A stretch of 64,000 nt of DNA from JASHUC01 sp035523875 (GCA_035523875.1 DATKPY010000011.1:1-64000), one strand, 5' to 3'. Shown: positions 54,042-62,741, counted from the stretch's first letter. Made by a program: numbers and translations. Notes: generated from the letters alone by a model not told the origin.

Positions 54042-54994
54042 CGCCCGCGTGGCTGAGCGAGCCGATGCGCCTGCTCGCCGCGGCGCACGCCGCCGGGCGC
54101 ATGCCGCACGCGCTGCTCCTGCATGCGGCAGCCGGCCGGGGCGGCGAGTGGCTCGCAATCTGGACGGCTGAGCTCGTGCTCTGCAAGGCGCGCACGCAGC
54201 CACGGCCCTGCGGCAGCTGCCCGGGCTGCCTGCGCGCGCGCGAGATGCGCCACCCCGACCTCCTCGCGGTCGGGCTTCCCGAGGAGTCCCAGCAGATCCG
54301 CATCGACGAGGTGCGTGCGCTCGGGGCCGAGCTGCAGCTGACGAGTCACGAGGGCGGCTATAAGGTCGCGATCATCGCGCCGGCGGACGCGCTCAATCGT
54401 TTCGCGGCGAACGCGCTGCTCAAGACGCTGGAAGAGCCGCCGGCGCGGACGCTGCTCGTGCTGGTTGCGGCCCAACCTTCGCGTTTGCCGGCGACCCTGA
54501 GGAGCCGCTGCCAGCGCATCGCGGTGCCCTCGCCAAGCCGCGCGCAAGCGCTAGCGTGGCTCGAGGGCAGCCGCGGGCCGGGACCCTGGAGCGCCGTGCT
54601 CGACCTCATCGGGGAGGCACCCTTCGCCGCCGCCGAGCTCGATCCGGCGGCGGTGGCGAGACTGTGCGAGGAGACGCGGCGCCTGCTCGAGGAGATGCGC
54701 TCGGGGACGGCCGATCCAGTGACGACCGCCGAGCGCTGGGCCCGTTCCGAGCTCGCCTTGCGCCTTGCGTGCGTTGAGAACTGGCTCACGGAACGCATCC
54801 GACGCGGGCTCGGGGCGGCGACGGATGCGACAGAATTGGGCGCCAGCGCGCACTCGCGCAGCCCGGATTCCGTCATGAATACGCGCCGGCTCTTTGCATC
54901 GCTCGAGGGCGCGCGCGAGCTCAAGGCAGCGCTCGCGACGCCGATAAACCGTGCGTTGGCGCTCGAAAGCGTCCTGCGATCGATGCGAGCTTGA
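54038..54994 (+). CDS. holB: DNA polymerase III delta' subunit
   Basis: Clamp-loader subunit. 318 residues from GTG at 54038, which overlaps the tmk stop as GTGA and gives the normal start TPAWLSEPMRLL; ATG at 54020 would add six residues. No Walker A Lys remains (HAAAGRGGEWLA), as normal for delta'. Zinc Cys are in LCKARTQPRPCGSCPGC. ANALLKTLEEPPARTLLVLV and LRSRCQRIAVPSP contain the SRC arginine finger. Confidence 0.93.
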   Translation: MTPAWLSEPMRLLAAAHAAGRMPHALLLHAAAGRGGEWLAIWTAELVLCKARTQPRPCGSCPGCLRAREMRHPDLLAVGLPEESQQIRIDEVRALGAELQLTSHEGGYKVAIIAPADALNRFAANALLKTLEEPPARTLLVLVAAQPSRLPATLRSRCQRIAVPSPSRAQALAWLEGSRGPGPWSAVLDLIGEAPFAAAELDPAAVARLCEETRRLLEEMRSGTADPVTTAERWARSELALRLACVENWLTERIRRGLGAATDATELGASAHSRSPDSVMNTRRLFASLEGARELKAALATPINRALALESVLRSMRA

Positions 54995-55042
54995 GCGGAT
55001 GCGAGCGAACGGAACCGACGCGAAGCGAGAAGTGAACAAGCG

Positions 55043-55399
55043 ATGACCGCGCGGATCGGCGGCAACAAACCGGGGCTCCTGACCCTCACGATCAAGGACA
55101 AGAGCGCCTTGTACCTCGCGTACATGCCGTTCGTGCGCAACGGCGGGCTCTTCATCCCGACCAACAGCAACTATCGCTTGGGCGACGAGGTATTCATGCT
55201 GTTGAACCTCATGGGGGAGGACGAGAAGCTTCCGGTCGCCGGGCGGGTGATCTGGGTGACACCGAAGGGCGCACAGGGCAAGCGGACCGCCGGAATCGGC
55301 GTGCAGTTCAGCGAGCAGGACCGCGGCCAGACGCAGAAGAAGATCGAGACCTACCTCGCCGGAGCCTTGAGCGGGGACAAGCCCACTCACACGATGTAG
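55043..55399 (+). CDS. pilZ: Type IV pilus PilZ protein
   Basis: 118-residue PilZ nearly superimposable on Pseudomonas PilZ: LTLTIKDKSALYLAYMPFV, GGLFIPTNSNYRLGDEVFML, LPVAGRVIWVTPKGAQGKR and the ending DKPTHTM. This subtype lacks the RxxxR and DxSxxG motifs for c-di-GMP and works with PilB/FimX in pilus assembly. It follows holB, as in Pseudomonas and Xanthomonas. Confidence 0.95.
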   Translation: MTARIGGNKPGLLTLTIKDKSALYLAYMPFVRNGGLFIPTNSNYRLGDEVFMLLNLMGEDEKLPVAGRVIWVTPKGAQGKRTAGIGVQFSEQDRGQTQKKIETYLAGALSGDKPTHTM

Positions 55400-55430
55400 A
55401 TCGCGCTGCCCGCGCGCGGCGCCGTATCGC

Positions 55431-56501
55431 TCAGCTCGTACGCCGTAGACTGATGCCGCCGCTCGTGAGTCCGCCCTTGAGCACGTACGCATCGAACCCG
55501 CGCTCGACCAGGATATAGGCGGCCGCGGAGCTGCGCCGTCCGGTGTCGCAGTAGACGATGTACGGCGTCTTCGGATCGAGCGTCGAGAGCTTGAGCCGAA
55601 TGAAGTAGAGCGGGATGTTGAGCGAGTCCTCAATGTTGAGGTTCTGATGCTCGCTCGGCAGGCGCACATCGAGCCACTTGCCGCCCCGGGCGATGACTTC
55701 GCGCGCCTCCTCGTAGCTCACCCACTGCAGCAGCGGCTCGTTCATGAGCTCGCGGAAGTCCTGCTTCGCGAGACGCATGAGCACTCCGTCCGTGAGCATC
55801 GTGATCGTCGCGTTGCGCTTCGCCTCCGCGATCAGCGCCTCCTCGCCGAAGGTGTCGCCGGTGCCGAGCTCCGCCAACTTGATTCCAACCTTGTTGAGCG
55901 GCGTCTCTCGCGTCACCACGCACTTGCCGCTCACGATCACGTAGAAGTAGTCGCCTTCGTCGCCTTGCTTGATCACCACCTCGCCCGCGCGGTACGGGGT
56001 GCGCTGCATGCGCAGGAAGATCGCCTGGATATTCGCGGGCGGAATGCGATGAAAGGCCTTCGTCTGCAGGAGCGTGGTCATCCAGTCATCCGAGTCGCCG
56101 CCGCCCAGCTGCTCCTGGAGCTCCGCCACCTCGTAGGTGCCCGTCTGATCCCAGGTGATCATCACGTCGAGCAGCTCGCTGTCGATCGCGAGATAGCTGA
56201 TCTCATCGACGGCGCGCGCGCTCACGCGGCGCGGCAGCTGCGGGGAGAGTGGATTGCGCGCCTCGGGCGTGCCGGCGCGGATCATGCCGACGGTACGGTC
56301 GCCCTCGCGCAGCTCCACCAGCCCGCCGACCAGCCACACGGTGCGCTTGTCGCTCTCGCCTTCCTTGAACAGGAAGCGGCCCGCGCTCATGCTGCGCACG
56401 CTCACCTTCTTCGAGAGCGCCGCAAGGTTCTCGCGCTTCAGGCCGTCGAGGGGCGTGAAGCTCTTGAGCAATTGAACGCTGGCTTCCTGAACCTCGGCCA
56501 T
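55431..56501 (-). CDS. Tandem cyclic-nucleotide-binding domains fused to a rhodanese domain
   Basis: 356 residues. Two cNMP-binding folds (about 10-120 and 130-245). The second has IKQGDEGDYFYVIVSGKCVV and LAELGTGDTFGEEALIAEAK; its phosphate cassette has AKRNATI where cAMP binders show RxA[AS], so nucleotide binding is uncertain. A C-terminal rhodanese domain (about 255-350) has the active loop VYCDTGRRSSAAAYIL with a catalytic Cys and KWLDVRLPSEHQ. Soluble. It is convergent with pilZ. Similar fusions exist in Xanthomonadales and related bacteria; role unknown, perhaps sulfur or redox sensing. Confidence 0.88.
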   Translation of the reverse strand: MAEVQEASVQLLKSFTPLDGLKRENLAALSKKVSVRSMSAGRFLFKEGESDKRTVWLVGGLVELREGDRTVGMIRAGTPEARNPLSPQLPRRVSARAVDEISYLAIDSELLDVMITWDQTGTYEVAELQEQLGGGDSDDWMTTLLQTKAFHRIPPANIQAIFLRMQRTPYRAGEVVIKQGDEGDYFYVIVSGKCVVTRETPLNKVGIKLAELGTGDTFGEEALIAEAKRNATITMLTDGVLMRLAKQDFRELMNEPLLQWVSYEEAREVIARGGKWLDVRLPSEHQNLNIEDSLNIPLYFIRLKLSTLDPKTPYIVYCDTGRRSSAAAYILVERGFDAYVLKGGLTSGGISLRRTS

Positions 56502-56581
56502 CTTGGTGGAAATTCTGCGGTGATGGTGCAGCGCAACCTAGAGCATGTTAACACACGTCGTCGAGGCCCCCGGAACGGCGT

Positions 56582-58621
56582 TCACGGTTTTCCATCCCCC
56601 GCGAGCGCGCGCCAGCCGGGGTCCGGCGCGAAACGAGAACCGTATCGCGCGGCGAGTTCCTCGAGCCGCGCGACAACGGCCGGCAATCCGCGGTTGCGCG
56701 CGTAGGCGATGGGGCCGCCGCGGAACGGCGCGAAACCGGTGCCGAAGATCACCGCCGCATCGAGCAGATCGGGCTCGGGCACGACCCCGTCGCGCAAGCA
56801 GGCGACCGACTCATTGACGAGGACCAGAATCAGGCGATCCTCGAGGTCGGCGGGCGCCGGGCCGGCCGCCTCGGGCTTCACCGGCTTGCCCTCGTGCCAG
56901 CGGTAGAAGCCCTCGCCGGTCTTGCGCCCGAGCTTCTTCGCGGCCACCAGTTGTTTGAGACGGGTGAGGTCCGGGAGCGGGCGCCCGAGCTCGCTCGCGA
57001 TGATCTCGCCCACATCGTGGGCCACGTCGAGTCCGACCACATCGGCGAGCTCGATCGGTCCCATCGGCATGCCGAAGCGTACCGCCGTCTGATCGATCGC
57101 GGCGAGCGGCACGCCTTCCTGCCCGGCGCGCATCGCTTCGTTCAAATACGGCATCAGAACGCGGTTGACGATGAATCCCGGCGCGCTGCGGCAGGGCACC
57201 GGAAGCTTATCGAGCTTGCGTGCGAACCCGAGGGCCGCCTGCACCGCTCCCGCATCCGTGCTCGCCGACTGCACCACCTCGATAAGCGGCATCTGCGCTA
57301 CGGGGTTGAAGAAGTGCAGCCCCACGAGCCGCTGCGGACGTGCGAGCTTCGCGGCGAGCGGCTCGAGCAGCAGGCTCGATGTGTTGGTCGCGAGTAGCGC
57401 ATCGGGCTTCATGCGGGGCTCGAGCGTCGCGTACAGCTCGCGCTTGGCGTTCAGGCTCTCGAAGATCGCCTCGATGACCACGTCCGCACCCGGCACACCC
57501 GCGCCTGCCACGTCCGCCTTGAGCCGCGCGCTCGCGGCTGCGGCCTGCGCCGGATCGCGCAGGCGCTTCTCGAACAGCTCGCGTGCGCGCTTGAGCGCCG
57601 GCTCGACGAACTCGACGGCCCGGTCCTGCAGCGTCACCTCGAAGCCGCGCAGGGCGCACCAGGCAGCGATGTCCCCGCCCATCACGCCCGCGCCGATGAC
57701 GTGAACGTGGGTGACGGCCGGGCCCGATTTGCCACCGAGGGACTTGAGCCGGTCCTGCAACAGGAACAGTCGCACCAGGTTGTGCGCCGTCTCGGTGCCG
57801 AACAGCTCCGCGATCGAGCGCGCCTCGGCGATGTAGGCCGCCTCGCCGCGCGCTCCATAGCGGCGCCACAGCTCGATCATCGCGAACGGCGCCGGGTAGT
57901 GCTCACGGCGGGTTTTTGCGGCCACCTGCTTCTCGAGCCTCGAGCGCACGAGCGGGCGCAGCGGCCCCAAGCCGAGCAGCCGCTCGAGGAGCGGCGCCGA
58001 GCGCCGTACCGGGGGATGCAACACGAACTCGCGGGCGACCGCAGTGAGCTCGTGGGCGGCGACGAGCCGATCGACGAGTCCGATGCGAAGCGCACGCTCG
58101 GCACGGACCGGCCGGCCGGTCAGCATCATCTGCATCGCGGGGCGCACGCCGAGCAGGCGCACGGAGCGGACCGTGCCGCCGAAGCCCGGGTGGATGCCGA
58201 GCTGCACCTCGGGCAAGCCGAGCGACAGCCGCTCGTCGTTCACGGCGATGCGGTAACGGCACGCCAGTGCGAGCTCCAGCCCACCGCCGAGGGCGTAGCC
58301 GTGGATTGCAGCCACCGTCGGGCAGCGTAGCTCCCCGAGCCGCTCGAGCACGAGCTGGCCCGAGCGCGCGAGCTCAAAACCCTCCTCGGCACTCCCGAGA
58401 GCCGTGAATTCCTTGATGTCGGCGCCGGCGATGAAGCCACTCGTCTTTGCAGAGCCGATCACCACTCCCCGCGGCGGGTCGGTCGCGAGCGGGCCGATGA
58501 GCGCATCGAGCTCTCTCAGTACCTCGCGCGCAAGCACGTTCGTGGAGGCGCCGGGCTTGTCGAGCGTGAGCCAAACGATCGCCTCGGCGTCGCGCTCCAT
58601 CTTCCAGGCCGATGTCGCCAT
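56582..58621 (-). CDS. FadJ/FadB-type enoyl-CoA hydratase / 3-hydroxyacyl-CoA dehydrogenase
   Basis: Multifunctional beta-oxidation enzyme, 679 residues from ATG 58621 (MATSAWKMERD, preceded by GGCGG). A GTG at 58669 overlapping the upstream stop would add 16 residues and is possible. The crotonase domain has AGADIKEF, IHGYALGGGLELALACRYR and LPEVQLGIHPGFGGT with both catalytic Glu; the dehydrogenase has HVIGAGVMGGDIAAW, LHFFNPVAQMPLIEVV and the ending GFAPFRGGPIAYA. No thiolase (fadA/fadI) follows. Electrons from fatty-acid oxidation would reach the ETF coded at 22.4-24.1 kb. Confidence 0.92.
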   Translation of the reverse strand: MATSAWKMERDAEAIVWLTLDKPGASTNVLAREVLRELDALIGPLATDPPRGVVIGSAKTSGFIAGADIKEFTALGSAEEGFELARSGQLVLERLGELRCPTVAAIHGYALGGGLELALACRYRIAVNDERLSLGLPEVQLGIHPGFGGTVRSVRLLGVRPAMQMMLTGRPVRAERALRIGLVDRLVAAHELTAVAREFVLHPPVRRSAPLLERLLGLGPLRPLVRSRLEKQVAAKTRREHYPAPFAMIELWRRYGARGEAAYIAEARSIAELFGTETAHNLVRLFLLQDRLKSLGGKSGPAVTHVHVIGAGVMGGDIAAWCALRGFEVTLQDRAVEFVEPALKRARELFEKRLRDPAQAAAASARLKADVAGAGVPGADVVIEAIFESLNAKRELYATLEPRMKPDALLATNTSSLLLEPLAAKLARPQRLVGLHFFNPVAQMPLIEVVQSASTDAGAVQAALGFARKLDKLPVPCRSAPGFIVNRVLMPYLNEAMRAGQEGVPLAAIDQTAVRFGMPMGPIELADVVGLDVAHDVGEIIASELGRPLPDLTRLKQLVAAKKLGRKTGEGFYRWHEGKPVKPEAAGPAPADLEDRLILVLVNESVACLRDGVVPEPDLLDAAVIFGTGFAPFRGGPIAYARNRGLPAVVARLEELAARYGSRFAPDPGWRALAGDGKP

Positions 58622-58665
58622 GGCGAAGCCGCCTTCGGGGGTGGGGGCAGAGGAGGGGGAATCGG

Positions 58666-59430
58666 TCACGCGGCCGTCTTGTTGCGCAGCGCATCGGGGT
58701 GGACGTGAAAGTCGCACACGAGCGGGCGATGGTCCGAGAAGCGCACGTCGGGTACGCGGAACTGCGTGACCTCGATGCCGGCGCTCACGAGGATGAAGTC
58801 GAGCTCGATGCGGGGCACGCGAGCCGGAAAGGACGGCAGTCCCGCCGCGTTCGCGCTCGTGAGTCCAGTCGCCCGCATGAACAGGTAGATCTCATGGGTG
58901 CCCCAGAAGGTGTTGAAGTCCCCGGCGACGATGGCCGGCTTGGGCGCACGCATGATGAGATCGTGCAGCGAGCGCAGCTGGGACTGGCGCTGGCGGTACT
59001 TGAGCGAGAGGTGCACGAGGAAGACGCACAGATCCTCGAGCTCGAGCTCGATGATGAGCCGCTTGATGCCGGTGTCGAAGTAGTGGAAGCGCGCGCCGGA
59101 GACGTGCGGGGCGGAGAGGAACGCATTCGCCTGCTTGCGCACGATCGGCACGAACTGATTGATGGAGCTCGCGCCGTACTTGCACTCGTAAGCCGAGTAA
59201 TGCCCGAGCTCGCGCGCGAGGTGATCGGCCTGGTTGAGCATCCCGGTGCGGATCGAGCCGGTGTCCACCTCGATGAGCCCGACGATGTCGGGCCGCTCCG
59301 CCCGCAGGAACTCCGTGATCCCTGCGAGGATGCGGCGGTTGCTGCGCAGGTAGCCGGCACCCGGCAGCGGCAGGTGAAAGGCGGGACCGGTGCCCGTAGC
59401 GTAACGAATGTTATAGACGAGGAGACGCAA
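58666..59430 (-). CDS. Endonuclease/exonuclease/phosphatase (EEP) family protein
   Basis: 254-residue metal-dependent phosphohydrolase fold. Motifs: LVYNIRYATG, IVGLIEVDTGS, VFLVHLSLKYR, AIVAGDFNTFWG (Asp-Asn), and FSDHRPLVCDF (Asp-His). No signal peptide. Its substrate could be nucleic acid, phosphoinositide-like lipid or another phosphodiester. It is just upstream of the FadJ-type gene and divergent from the TIR-like gene. Confidence 0.9.
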   Translation of the reverse strand: MRLLVYNIRYATGTGPAFHLPLPGAGYLRSNRRILAGITEFLRAERPDIVGLIEVDTGSIRTGMLNQADHLARELGHYSAYECKYGASSINQFVPIVRKQANAFLSAPHVSGARFHYFDTGIKRLIIELELEDLCVFLVHLSLKYRQRQSQLRSLHDLIMRAPKPAIVAGDFNTFWGTHEIYLFMRATGLTSANAAGLPSFPARVPRIELDFILVSAGIEVTQFRVPDVRFSDHRPLVCDFHVHPDALRNKTAA

Positions 59431-59580
59431 TTCGGTCGTTTCTCGGATCGAAGCGCAAGGCGGGGCATTCTACCCTCGATGTGCCGCGGCGCGTCGTTTT
59501 GCGCAAGTCGCGGCGGCTGTGCGAGACTCGGAGCGTCGCGGTCGGCCCGCCGCCGCCGCAGGCTGGAGCCGGTCGCGTCC

Positions 59581-60033
59581 ATGTCGCAGGAGAATCCGAT
59601 TCGGGTGTTCGTGACCCACCTGTGGGAAACGAGCGACGATTACTTGCGCGTGTTCGAGTATCTCGAGAGCGCGCGCAACTTCTACTACCGCAACTACAGC
59701 GCCCCGGATACGCGGCCCGAGGGCGACAAGGAGGCGCTCAAGGAGGAGCTGCGGCGGCAGATCTCGCCGGCGGAAACGGTCATCGCGCTCACGAGCCTGT
59801 TCGAGAAGAATCAGGATCTGCTCATCTTCCAGCTGCTGTACGCGCAGGCATGCCAGAAGCCCGTCGTTCTGCTCAAGCGCTTCGGCGAGCAGCGGCCCGT
59901 GCCGAAGGCGCTCACGGAGCTCGCGGACGAGGTGATCGACTGGGACGAGCGTGCGCTCGTCGACTCGGTGCGCCGCCAGGCGCGGCACGAGGAGACGACG
60001 CGCTGGGACACGATCGAATTCAAGCTCGACTGA
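59581..60033 (+). CDS. TIR-like (MTH538/ThsB-type) domain protein
   Basis: 150 residues, one alpha/beta domain. Order of elements fits TIR-like folds: strand IRVFVTHLWE, variable YYRNYSAPDTRPEGDKE, helix EELRRQISPAE, strand TVIALTSLFEK, helix LIFQLLYAQACQKPVVLL, then ALTELADEVIDWDE. The Glu in LWETSDDY and no obvious NADase Glu in the usual place leave its activity open. Such domains occur in signalling and in Thoeris-type defence (ThsB), but no ThsA-like partner is nearby, so a housekeeping role is as likely. ATG at 59581. Confidence 0.7.
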   Translation: MSQENPIRVFVTHLWETSDDYLRVFEYLESARNFYYRNYSAPDTRPEGDKEALKEELRRQISPAETVIALTSLFEKNQDLLIFQLLYAQACQKPVVLLKRFGEQRPVPKALTELADEVIDWDERALVDSVRRQARHEETTRWDTIEFKLD

Positions 60034-60051
60034 GCCCGCACTGCGCCGGGG

Positions 60052-60423
60052 TCACGCTCCGGTCGTGCGGGTCTCCGCCAGATAAAGCGGCACCACCTGC
60101 GCCGCGGCTGCATGACGCGCCGCGGGCGCGACGCGCGGAATCGCGGAGAAGAGTCTCACGACCGTGCACGCGAGCCGATCGGCCTCGTCGTTCGACATCT
60201 TGCGTGTCGTCGCGCGCACCGCGTCCTCGCCGCGCAGCGTGGGCCGCTCGCGCGTGAGGCTCATGCTCACGGCGCGAAACTCATCGCGGATCTCGCGCGG
60301 CAGGTCGTCCTCCGCAATGTCGGCGAGAAAGTTGCGGTATGCATCGGCGAGCCGCTCCTTGATCGGGCCCGAGCGTGCAAGCGACAGCGTGGCTTCCTGA
60401 AATCTCTCCCAGGCGGTGCTCAT
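60052..60423 (-). CDS. Conserved hypothetical protein, helical
   Basis: 123 residues starting MSTAWERFQEATLSLARSG. Mostly helical and charged: KERLADAYRNFLADIAEDDL, LPREIRDEFRAVSMSLTRER, and DEADRLACTVVRLFSAIPRV, with codon use like its neighbours. I recall similar short proteins in Xanthomonadales but no function. An upstream in-frame Met at 60609 lies in AT-rich DNA and is not favoured. A promoter candidate lies at 60534-60561. It converges with the TIR-like gene, 18 bp away. Confidence 0.7.
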   Translation of the reverse strand: MSTAWERFQEATLSLARSGPIKERLADAYRNFLADIAEDDLPREIRDEFRAVSMSLTRERPTLRGEDAVRATTRKMSNDEADRLACTVVRLFSAIPRVAPAARHAAAAQVVPLYLAETRTTGA

Positions 60424-61024
60424 TCTCGACCTCGTTCGGCGCGCGTCGGTGGGCGCCCGGTGGCGCCGCAGGGCCCGCTCACGCCGTGTTGTTTTTTTCC
60501 AAGAATCCTTGGGCGTCAGGCTTCTAGCGCTGGAATATAGCGCAGCCTCTGAGAAAAACAATGTCAAATTGACGACAGTTCCGACGAATTCGGGCCGCTG
60601 AGAGCCCATCTTTCAGCATCTTCTACGATGTAACACATTAGAAGACATGGCTAACCCGTTGTTACTATAAGCTTCGTCGCGGCTGCCGCTTGCTCCATAG
60701 CCCTGTTGAGTCGCGGCCCTTCGCAGCGCCCGCGGCACCCCGCACACCGACATCCTTTTCACGATCCCGGGGGCGCTCATCACACTGCTTGCCGTCGCGG
60801 CCGCGCCGCGTGCGAGCTCGGAATGCGCATGATGACGGCGCTGCCTGCGCCCGATACGCGCAACGCGCACCCGCATGCGCTTGCGCTCACGCGATAGCAG
60901 ACATGCGGCGCGCGCGCGGAAGGAGAAACTCCTTGATGCATTCGGCACATCCGCCATGCTGCATCGCCAGCAGCATCCATCTGGCGTATCATCCAAAAGT
61001 TAGGATCATGAGGCGAAGCCAACC
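60424..61024. other. 600-bp relatively AT-rich region without a recognisable gene
   Basis: Between the hypothetical gene and tatA. AT content is clearly above the rest of the window, mainly 60480-60700. On the minus strand TTGTTT (60561-60556), 16 bp, TATATT (60539-60534) is a promoter candidate for the hypothetical gene. CCAAGAATCCTTGG (60499-60512) is a small palindrome. GTTGTTACTATAAG near 60660-60673 resembles a plus-strand -10 region. Frames of 60-127 codons exist on both strands, but their composition is unlike protein here. Confidence 0.5.
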
Positions 61025-61285
61025 GTGGATCTATTTGCCCCGCGACATCTGCTGCTCGTGCTTCTGATCGTTCTCTTGGTGTTCGGCACCAAGAAGCTGA
61101 AGTCGATCGGCTCGGACTTGGGCTCGGCGGTGCGCGGCTTCAAGGACTCGATGCGCGATGCTGAACAGGCGGCGGGCACGGAACAGCCTCCGCCGGATGC
61201 AAAGCAGCTTGCGAGCGCCGAGAAGCCAGCCGACAAGACGGCCGAGAAGACTGCGGCTCCTGCCGAGAAGCCCACGCACGTCTGA
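61025..61285 (+). CDS. tatA: Twin-arginine translocase TatA/TatE protein
   Basis: 86-residue Tat pore protein. N-terminal membrane helix HLLLVLLIVLLVFGTKKL with the FG hinge, then the amphipathic helix SIGSDLGSAVRGFKDSM and an acidic Lys/Ala/Pro tail. The start is GTG at 61025 (MDLFAPRH); the family usually begins MGxFS, so the N terminus is slightly unusual. tatB and tatC are not adjacent. Confidence 0.9.
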   Translation: MDLFAPRHLLLVLLIVLLVFGTKKLKSIGSDLGSAVRGFKDSMRDAEQAAGTEQPPPDAKQLASAEKPADKTAEKTAAPAEKPTHV

Positions 61286-61397
61286 GGAAGTAGAGCGCAG
61301 CACGCCGGCGCCGGCTCGCCGGAGCGCGGCGATTGTCACCGGCGCGATGCGCCACCGCGAGCGCGCAAGCCGTCATTCCCCCCACAGGCGAACCCGA

Positions 61398-62222
61398 GTG
61401 AGCGTTCCGAAGGGCTTGCTCATCGATCTCGATGGGGTGATCTACGAGGACGATTCGCCCATCGCCGGGGCGGCGGGCGCGCTCGAGTGGATCCGCAGCC
61501 GTCACATCCCTCACGTCTTCCTCACGAACACGACATCGGTGCCGCGGCGGGCGCTACGCGAGAAGCTCGCGCACGCGGGTATCCCGATCGAGCGCGACGA
61601 GCAGATCGTCACGCCCGCGCGCGCTGCGATGAGCTGGCTGCGACGCAATCCGCGTGCGCCGGTCGCGCTCTTCGTCCCGCACGAGGTGCGCGAGGACTTC
61701 GCCCACCTGGAGCTCATCGCCGAAGATGCGCACGCGGGGGCGGCCGCGGTCGTGTTCGGCGACCTCGGGGAAGGGTGGACCTTCGCCGCGCTCAATCGGG
61801 CGCTGCGCTTGTTGCTCGCCGATCCGCAGAGCGTCCTCATCGCACTTGGGACGACCCGCTTCTGGCTCGCGCGCGATGGGCTACGCCTCGATGTCGGGCC
61901 ATTCGTGGCGGCCATGGAGTCGGCCACCGGGCGCGAAGCCCTCGTGCTCGGCAAGCCGGCACCGATGTTCTTCGACCTCGCGCTCACGGAGCTCGGCTGC
62001 TCGGCCGCCGAGGCGATGATGATCGGCGATGACCTGCTGACCGATATCGGCGGTGCGCAGCGGATCGGCGCGCGCGGGATGCTCGTGCGCACCGGCAAGT
62101 TCCGCGTGGTCGGCTTGTCGAGCTCGGCGACGGTGCGCCCGGACGTGCTGCTCGACTCGATCGCGCAGTTGCCTGCCTGGTGGAGCGACTCGCTATCGCG
62201 TCACCGCGAGCGCATCGAGTAG
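61398..62222 (+). CDS. HAD-superfamily IIA hydrolase (LHPP/NagD-like phosphatase)
   Basis: 274 residues from GTG at 61398. HAD motifs: GLLIDLDGVIYEDDSP (DxD), VFLTNTTSVPRR, LVLGKPAPMFFDLALTELG (Lys), MMIGDDLLTDIGGAQRIGA. The C2a cap between motifs I and III matches class IIA (TIGR01458-like, LHPP group). Substrate unknown. Its 3' end overlaps the convergent HD-oxygenase gene by 30 bp. Confidence 0.9.
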   Translation: MSVPKGLLIDLDGVIYEDDSPIAGAAGALEWIRSRHIPHVFLTNTTSVPRRALREKLAHAGIPIERDEQIVTPARAAMSWLRRNPRAPVALFVPHEVREDFAHLELIAEDAHAGAAAVVFGDLGEGWTFAALNRALRLLLADPQSVLIALGTTRFWLARDGLRLDVGPFVAAMESATGREALVLGKPAPMFFDLALTELGCSAAEAMMIGDDLLTDIGGAQRIGARGMLVRTGKFRVVGLSSSATVRPDVLLDSIAQLPAWWSDSLSRHRERIE

Positions 62223-62741
62223 GCCGAGGTAGTCCTCCAGCCGCTCGGTCTCGAGGCCCGCGACCTTGCCGCGATCGTCGCAGTAACGCACCCACACGGC
62301 GTCGCGGTGAAAGCGCTCGGCCTCGAATTGGGCCACCTCTGCTGGGCTCATCGGACCGCCCTGCAGCGCCAGGGTGTGCACCGAAGCAGGGCTCAATCGC
62401 GCGTGGTAGCCGCGATCCGTCGCGCACAGGTAGCGCTTCGCGGCGACGTGCAGCCGCACGGGCTCGCAGACCGCGGGCGGGAAGCGTGCGGCGAGCCAGC
62501 GAGCGCCGCTCTGCTCGTGCTGTGCGTCGCTGGTCCAATCCTCGAGCGCATCCGGCACCGCGGCGATGAGGTGTCCGATGTCATGCAGCAGCGCCGCCAG
62601 CACGAGCGCATCGGGCGCACGGGCGCTGCGCGCGAAGTGCGCCGCCTGCAGCCCGTGCTCGGTCATGCTCACGGATTCGCCGAAGTACGCCGCGCTACCG
62701 CGCGAGCGATAGATCGCGAGAATCTCCTCCCCGAGACTCAT
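62193..62741 (-). CDS. HD-domain non-heme iron oxygenase, PhnZ/TmpB-like
   Basis: 182 residues of the phosphonate-degrading HD oxygenase family, mixed-valence di-iron enzymes that cleave C-P bonds of 1-hydroxyphosphonates. Marks: Tyr19-x-x-Glu22 in AAYFGESVSMTEHGLQ, which matches the substrate-gating pair of PhnZ; His29; His53-Asp54 in AALLHDIGHL; DRGYHARLSPASVHTLALQG near the C terminus. It overlaps the upstream GBBH-like oxygenase by four bases. That pairing is the arrangement of TmpA and TmpB, which turn 2-trimethylaminoethylphosphonate into glycine betaine and phosphate. Substrate inferred. Confidence 0.82.
   Translation of the reverse strand: MSLGEEILAIYRSRGSAAYFGESVSMTEHGLQAAHFARSARAPDALVLAALLHDIGHLIAAVPDALEDWTSDAQHEQSGARWLAARFPPAVCEPVRLHVAAKRYLCATDRGYHARLSPASVHTLALQGGPMSPAEVAQFEAERFHRDAVWVRYCDDRGKVAGLETERLEDYLGLLDALAVTR

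Noticed and set aside
59581..60033. A Thoeris defence system
   Set aside because: No ThsA-like NADase or SIR2/SLOG gene lies within reach; only one TIR-like gene is present among housekeeping genes.
60499..60512. CCAAGAATCCTTGG as an intrinsic terminator
   Set aside because: The T run precedes the palindrome on the plus strand and A's follow on the minus strand, so neither direction gives a hairpin followed by U's.
60690..61067. Frame of 125 codons in the gap before tatA
   Set aside because: Composition is Cys/Arg/His-rich, no ribosome site, no similarity to known proteins, and it overlaps the tatA start in another frame.
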